The position numbers and the translations under genes were made by a program. Shown here one piece after another: positions 59,720 to 64,000 of a stretch of DNA of 64,000 bases (position 1 is its first letter; every line of letters begins with the position of its first letter). Under the pieces are notes generated by a model that searched no databases, was not told the origin of the DNA, and worked only from the letters and a program-made list of their open reading frames with translations. Source of the stretch: Cunninghamia lanceolata (Eukaryota > Streptophyta > Pinopsida > Cupressales > Cupressaceae); the NCBI GenBank assembly GCA_027924645.1, contig BSBN01001752.1, positions 16,049,001 through 16,113,000 on the forward strand, written 5' to 3'.

Positions 59720-60560
59720 GCGAGATTTGGAGCATTTTGGAACATTTGAGGGATTTTTTGGATTTCAAACTTCCAAGGGATTAAGGAACTTGAGGACATG
59801 GGAACCAGGTGCAAAGGTATGAAGATGCCCCAAAATTCTGATCACTTGCTTGATTTTGAGTATTATGGACATTTTTGGGTTGGCGGGGTTCAGAGGGACA
59901 TAGGGACATGGGACATGGTTTCTAGGTACAAAGATCCTCTAAAATCTTGGGCTTTCAAAAGGATTTTTTAGTTTAGCCTCATGTGAGGAAATGGGAGCTA
60001 GGAGAACTTGAGAACTGAGACTTTGAGGTTTTGAAGTTTCAGGGAACTAGGGAACATGAAGAACTGGGAACCATGTCAAAGGTTCTGAGGAAATGGGGAA
60101 CACAGGAAATTCTAGGTTATGGGGGAATGGGGAACATAGGAACTCCAGGGAACCATGGGAATGGGGAATATAAGAACTTTAGAGTTTCAGGGGAACGAGG
60201 AACATAGGAATTTCAGGGTTTTGGGGGAGGGGGAACATAGGAACTTTAGGGAACTGGGGTTTCAAGGCTATGGGGAACATTGGTACTTTGGGGAACCAGA
60301 AGAATGGGGAACATAGAAACTTTAGGGTTTTGGGGGAATGGGGAACGTAGGAACTTTAGGGTTCTAGGAGAACAGGGAACATATGAACTTCAGCGAACTT
60401 GAGGAACAGGGAACCTAAGGACTTTGGGATTTCAGGGTTCCAAGGTTCCAAGAGACTAGGGAACCTGAGGAATTTGGGATTTTGGGTTCTGGGGTTTTGA
60501 GGGACTAGGGAAACAGGGACCTTGAGGATCCAAGGACATGTTCCAATGTCCTTGAAACCT
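59720..60560 (+). repeat. Purine-rich degenerate minisatellite (GGGAACATAGGAACTTTAGGG)
   Basis: Over about 840 bases the plus strand is dominated by G and A, built from irregular units of roughly 25-40 bases such as GGGGAACATAGGAACTTTAG and GGGTTTTGGGGGAATGGGGAA. Units vary too much for one period. Short G runs (GGGGG, GGGG) are frequent. Open frames on the minus strand (60356-60641) are products of the repeat and not genes. Confidence 0.8.
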
Positions 60561-61560
60561 TTGAAAACTTGAAAACATAGACAAGGCAAAGGAAAAACCC
60601 TCTGAACTTAGAATATGTTTAGATTTTTCAATTCTTAACACATTAAAGGATCAAGAGGGAAATGACAAGGCAATACTTAGGAAAAATTCATAAAATAAGC
60701 AAAGACTTAGGTAGATTTGGAATTTTTCAAATTGAGTACTAACATTGGCTCTGGTTGGGGGCATGTGTCTCTTGTAGGCACAATGAGAATCAAGCTATCT
60801 CTGGGAAGCAAATCAAAAAGACAAAACACAATGAGGATAGATAGGGAGAAACAAACACAAGAAAAAACTTATGTAGACAAGACAAAACACTTACAAGCAA
60901 TGACATGAAGACACAAAGACACAAAGAAGTATGGCTACAATTTTTTTTACCACACTTGCAAGTCATAACTTGCAAAGAGGATCCATGGAGTAGGTTCATG
61001 GATAAACTACTACACATTTCTTGCCTCTATCAAAGACAAGCTGAATGAAGGAGCTGATCTCCCTCAAATTGAAACTGCACTGACCACCCAACTACAACAA
61101 ATGATGACTATTGCATGCATGCACCATTATGTAACCACTACCTAGGAATGAAGACTAGCTCCACCATTGACATCACTATTGCAAGTAACCACAAATAATA
61201 GGTGCATGACCTACTATATGCCAAATCATGCATATTCTTAGTAGCATGGGTGAAACATTAAAAACTAGGTCAACACCAATACACATGGATGAAAGAAAAC
61301 ATTCATCATCAAATGCAACATTGTTATACTTGTTGGCCTCTTCATGTGAATTAAGGGAAAATGAGAGCACCTCCAATTTACATGGAAAATATAAATATAC
61401 CCAACCACAATCCTAATCTATACAAAGAAGGGCTTCTTCCAACAAGTCAAACTAAAAGGCCTCAAGCTCAAGTACACCTTCAAATTGAGTTGCAACATGC
61501 TGATCTTCAACTTGGCACATGTGTAGCTGCTCAAAATGATTTTCATTTGTATGCTAGACC
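60561..61560. other. Unassigned region
   Basis: A short slippage-like tract AGACACAAAGACACAAAGA lies at 60908. No domain recognised. Confidence 0.35.
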
Positions 61561-61619
61561 CACACAAAGGATTCTATTTTAGGCACAACACTATGATCCA
61601 CAAAATTTGAAACATGAGC

Positions 61620-62400
61620 TTCAACAAGGAAAGCCTATGGTGCTCTAAAAAACTCTTGAATGATAGATGACCAACATACATCACTTTCACAAGTGCTAAT
61701 ACAATATTTAATATCTGAATCATAGGCATGATTTGAATTGCATTTAAAACCATTAACACAACTATTAACATCATGAGACACTTCAGGTGAAGAACCAAGT
61801 TTTACAGATTATCTCTCTATTTCTTATTCATTAAGGCAACTTGTGTCATACTTGCTGTTGAAATCAAATTGATGACATATTTCTTCTTCCTCATTCATTG
61901 TAACAACAATTCTTTTTGACCCACTTAAATCACACTTAGCATGGGGAAGACAACAAACTTTGCACCAAATAAATAGGTACTCATATGCATCCACATGATC
62001 AACACCTTTACAATCATCAAGGGAAAATTTTCAAACTATAAATCTATGTTTGCACTAACATTTGTCTCAGATCAGTTATCACTAAGTGCAGGCACATCCA
62101 TCTCATCCTTATGCAAACAAACATGAGCAACTTCATAATCATCCAATGGAATAAAGGAAGACAATACATCAAACACGAATTTAATTTCTTGCTCATATTT
62201 GATATCATATACCTATACACACTTAACATAATCAACTTCACAAGTTGATCCACTTGACTACTCACTTGTGCACACATCTTCCTCTTTGTCCATCTTTCTG
62301 CTATAAACTATAGGGTCACATACCTCAATCTCAAATTGAAGGTCATTTTGCATTTAATCATTATCATCTTCAACTGATGACCTATCCAACTAAAGGTAGG
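61620..62400 (-). pseudogene. Cys-rich, acidic coding remnant, unidentified
   Basis: The minus strand reads coherently with a few stops and one shift: EEDVCTSE, CEVDYVKCV, YDIKYEQEIKFVFDVLSSFI, DDYEVAHVCLHKDEMDVPAL (62120), then SLDDCKGVDHVDAYEYLFIW, CKVCCLPHAKCDLSGSKRIV, EEEEICHQFDFNSKYDTSCL (61860) and VNSCVNGFKCNSNHAYDSDI (61740). It is rich in Cys, Asp and Glu. I recognise no family; such polar acidic stretches occur in polyprotein spacers of plant retroelements, which is one possible origin. Confidence 0.4.
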
Positions 62401-62643
62401 TGCACACACTATCTAGTTGTAGGAGACTTAAAAAAATGATAAATGTATAATGAACAAGTAAATATGCATATAATTAGTGCAAGTAAATAAATTAACTATA
62501 AATACATGAGTCTTAACTATAAGTCAGGTGATAAAATTACAATAAATCAAGTTGGAAAATTATAATAGAAATTCCTTATATTCAAGTGATGCCTAGCATA
62601 AGAAAATCTAATATGTTGTCACACATTGAATGCACAAGTAGTG

Positions 62644-62932
62644 GCCGATGATGGCATGGTTCGGTGGTTAAGTCGCTCAGGATGTAGTGGCGGCCACCAG
62701 AGTTCAAACCCCCGCTGGGCCAACGAGCTCGCAAGGCTTTACGCCTTCGCTGGGCCAATGAGCTCGCGGGTTTGAAGTGTTCTTCCTAGGGGATGAGGTC
62801 CCCCAGTTGTGGCCTCACCGGTTCATTGCTCCGGGCAAAAGCATTTGCGTGGAGCCAGAGGGCGTGTCGCACCAGCGTCGCCAGTCACGTTAAAAAGTTT
62901 ACCAGGCGCATTATCTTTAAAAAAAAAAAATA
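62644..62932 (+). mobile_element. tRNA-derived SINE with 11-bp target duplication
   Basis: A perfect target duplication CACAAGTAGTG lies at 62633-62643 and 62933-62943. The body is GC-rich against AT-rich flanks and ends in poly(A) (62917-62930). The head resembles a tRNA promoter: an A-box-like GGTTCGGTGGTTAAGTCGCT at about 62660 and a B-box-like AGTTCAAACCCC at 62700. A short internal duplication, GCTGGGCCAACGAGCTCGC and GCTGGGCCAATGAGCTCGC, lies at 62714 and 62749. SINEs are copied by LINE enzymes; the LINEs here are possible but unproven partners. Confidence 0.88.
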
Positions 62933-63084
62933 CACAAGTAGTGACAATCATGCCAACTACTTGTAGGAGACCCAAAATAAAAATGATAAAAAAATATAAT
63001 GAATTTAGGAGCACAAAGTCAAAAAATAAATATTTATCTACCAAAAAATATTGAAGTATTCTATTATAGCATGTTTGATAGTTA

Positions 63085-63510
63085 AGGGAATGGATTAAGG
63101 GGACATTCAACCAGTTACTAATTGGCTAAGGGCATGGTAGTCATTATCAATTCACTATAAATTTACTCAATCTTAAATAAGTTATTAAACCAAATCCTAA
63201 AGTTACTAAAGTAAATTAAACTTACCTAATTTTAGGAACGTAGTTAGGAGATGGATTAAGGGAACATGCAATCAATTATTAATATGTTAAGAGTGTGCTT
63301 GTAAATCAATTAACTATAAATCTACTTAATCCTAAACTCACATCCTAGACCAAATTCCAAAGTTATTAAACTAAATTGTACTTACCTAATTTATGGAACA
63401 TAGCTAGGGGATGGATTAAGGGGAGTTAAGAGGATGGATTAAGGGGACATGCAATCACTTACTAATTTTCTTAGGGCATGATAGTAAATCAATTAACTAT
63501 CAAGTAAATA
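63085..63510. repeat. About 160-bp tandem repeat, roughly 2.6 copies
   Basis: Copies start at 63091, 63252 and 63412 with TGGATTAAGG; a 23-bp extra partial unit is repeated at 63435. Shared phrases include GGACATGCAATCA, ATCAATTAACTATAAAT and CTTACCTAATTT. The copies are clearly diverged. Confidence 0.85.
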
Positions 63511-63588
63511 AATACAACTATACATTAGTCAAAAAATAAAGATTAAAAGTTTAGAAATTTTTACATACTTGCAAACTTTTTTTAAAAT

Positions 63589-64000
63589 TTACTCCATTGT
63601 ACCATCTACATCCTCTCTTTTTTGTAAGACACATATAATTGCCTTATGCTCTTCCATATAAAGTTTCCATAACTCTTTTGTAACAATTTCCCCTTGATAT
63701 CTCACTAATTGTATATTTATTGCCACAACTAAATGACAGTAGTGTACAATTTTTTTATGTGTTTCATAATCTTCAAATGTAGGTAAATCATTCTTTCTTA
63801 TTAGATATTTCCTTAGCCAAGTGCCAACAAAAACCACATAACTTGTTGGATACTCGAAGTTATCATCATCTACTCTAGGTTATAACAACTTATATTTTGT
63901 CTCAACACATTGAGCCAACCAATACTCTATTTCCTCTTCATCGCCCTTAGGTGCAACAACAACATAACACATGTCCTGCAAAAAACTTTCAAATTCAATA
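63589..64000 (-). pseudogene. Unidentified coding remnant, runs off the window
   Basis: The minus strand is open from the window edge to 63589 apart from one stop at about 63880: MCYVVVAPKGDEEEIEYWLA, QCVETKYKLL, DDDNFEYPTSYVVFVGTWLR, LPTFEDYETHKKIVHYCHLV, VTKELWKLYMEEHKAIICVL. The composition is that of a normal folded protein. A possible acceptor TTTTTTGCAG precedes MCYVVV near 63977, so it could be a terminal exon. I cannot name the family; it may be part of a transposon product. A stop plus transposon-rich surroundings suggest a relic. Confidence 0.45.

Noticed and set aside
60356..60641. Minus-strand frames of 77 and 61 codons
   Set aside because: Low-complexity translation of the purine-rich array.

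Overview
The window looks like intergenic or intronic DNA from a large, repeat-rich plant genome, most likely a gymnosperm. It has no intact host gene, an AT-rich background, and layers of decayed LTR retrotransposons (two with chromodomains), hAT transposons, plant LINEs with RNase H domains, a tRNA-derived SINE and a Penelope-like GIY-YIG fragment of a type known from conifers. There is no sign of bacterial, organellar or CRISPR content. Species and all family names are inferred by eye; no database search was run.

Layout. 1-3511: minus-strand hAT transposase pseudogene, split by a solo LTR (281-1386) with a perfect ATATA target duplication. 4385-6487: second LTR of that family, followed by a Penelope-like GIY-YIG endonuclease remnant (6490-6850). 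9710-10110: LINE fragment. 10685-22410: an outer Ty3 chromovirus that contains a tandemly duplicated leader, a younger chromovirus (11641-16059), an LTR-like insertion (18237-18780) and a non-autonomous hAT-like element inside its 3' LTR (21211-22170). 22411-26767: low-repeat DNA with two exon-like segments. 26768-28625: two more hAT-like elements with target duplications. 29485-32300: plus-strand hAT transposase pseudogene with a 441-bp internal tandem duplication. 32435-34383: solo LTR on the minus strand. 34790-36070: Ty3 RT/RNase H remnant. 36079-38253: two hAT-like ends around a LINE RNase H remnant and an unidentified acidic ORF. 38300-39993: LINE ORF1 with a nearly perfect 492-bp duplication. 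43053-58100: further LINE remnants. 58746-64000: a 368-bp tandem duplication, a purine-rich array, a SINE with an 11-bp target duplication, a ~160-bp tandem array and two unidentified coding remnants.

Nothing here works together as an operon or pathway; what can be read is an order of insertions. The outer chromovirus landed, its leader was duplicated, then the inner chromovirus inserted into the second leader copy. Three signals stand out: hAT-like elements that share a CTA(T/A)GTTACC-type end but carry different subterminal motif arrays; at least six tandem segmental duplications of 138-492 bp in unrelated sequences; and the Penelope-like GIY-YIG remnant.
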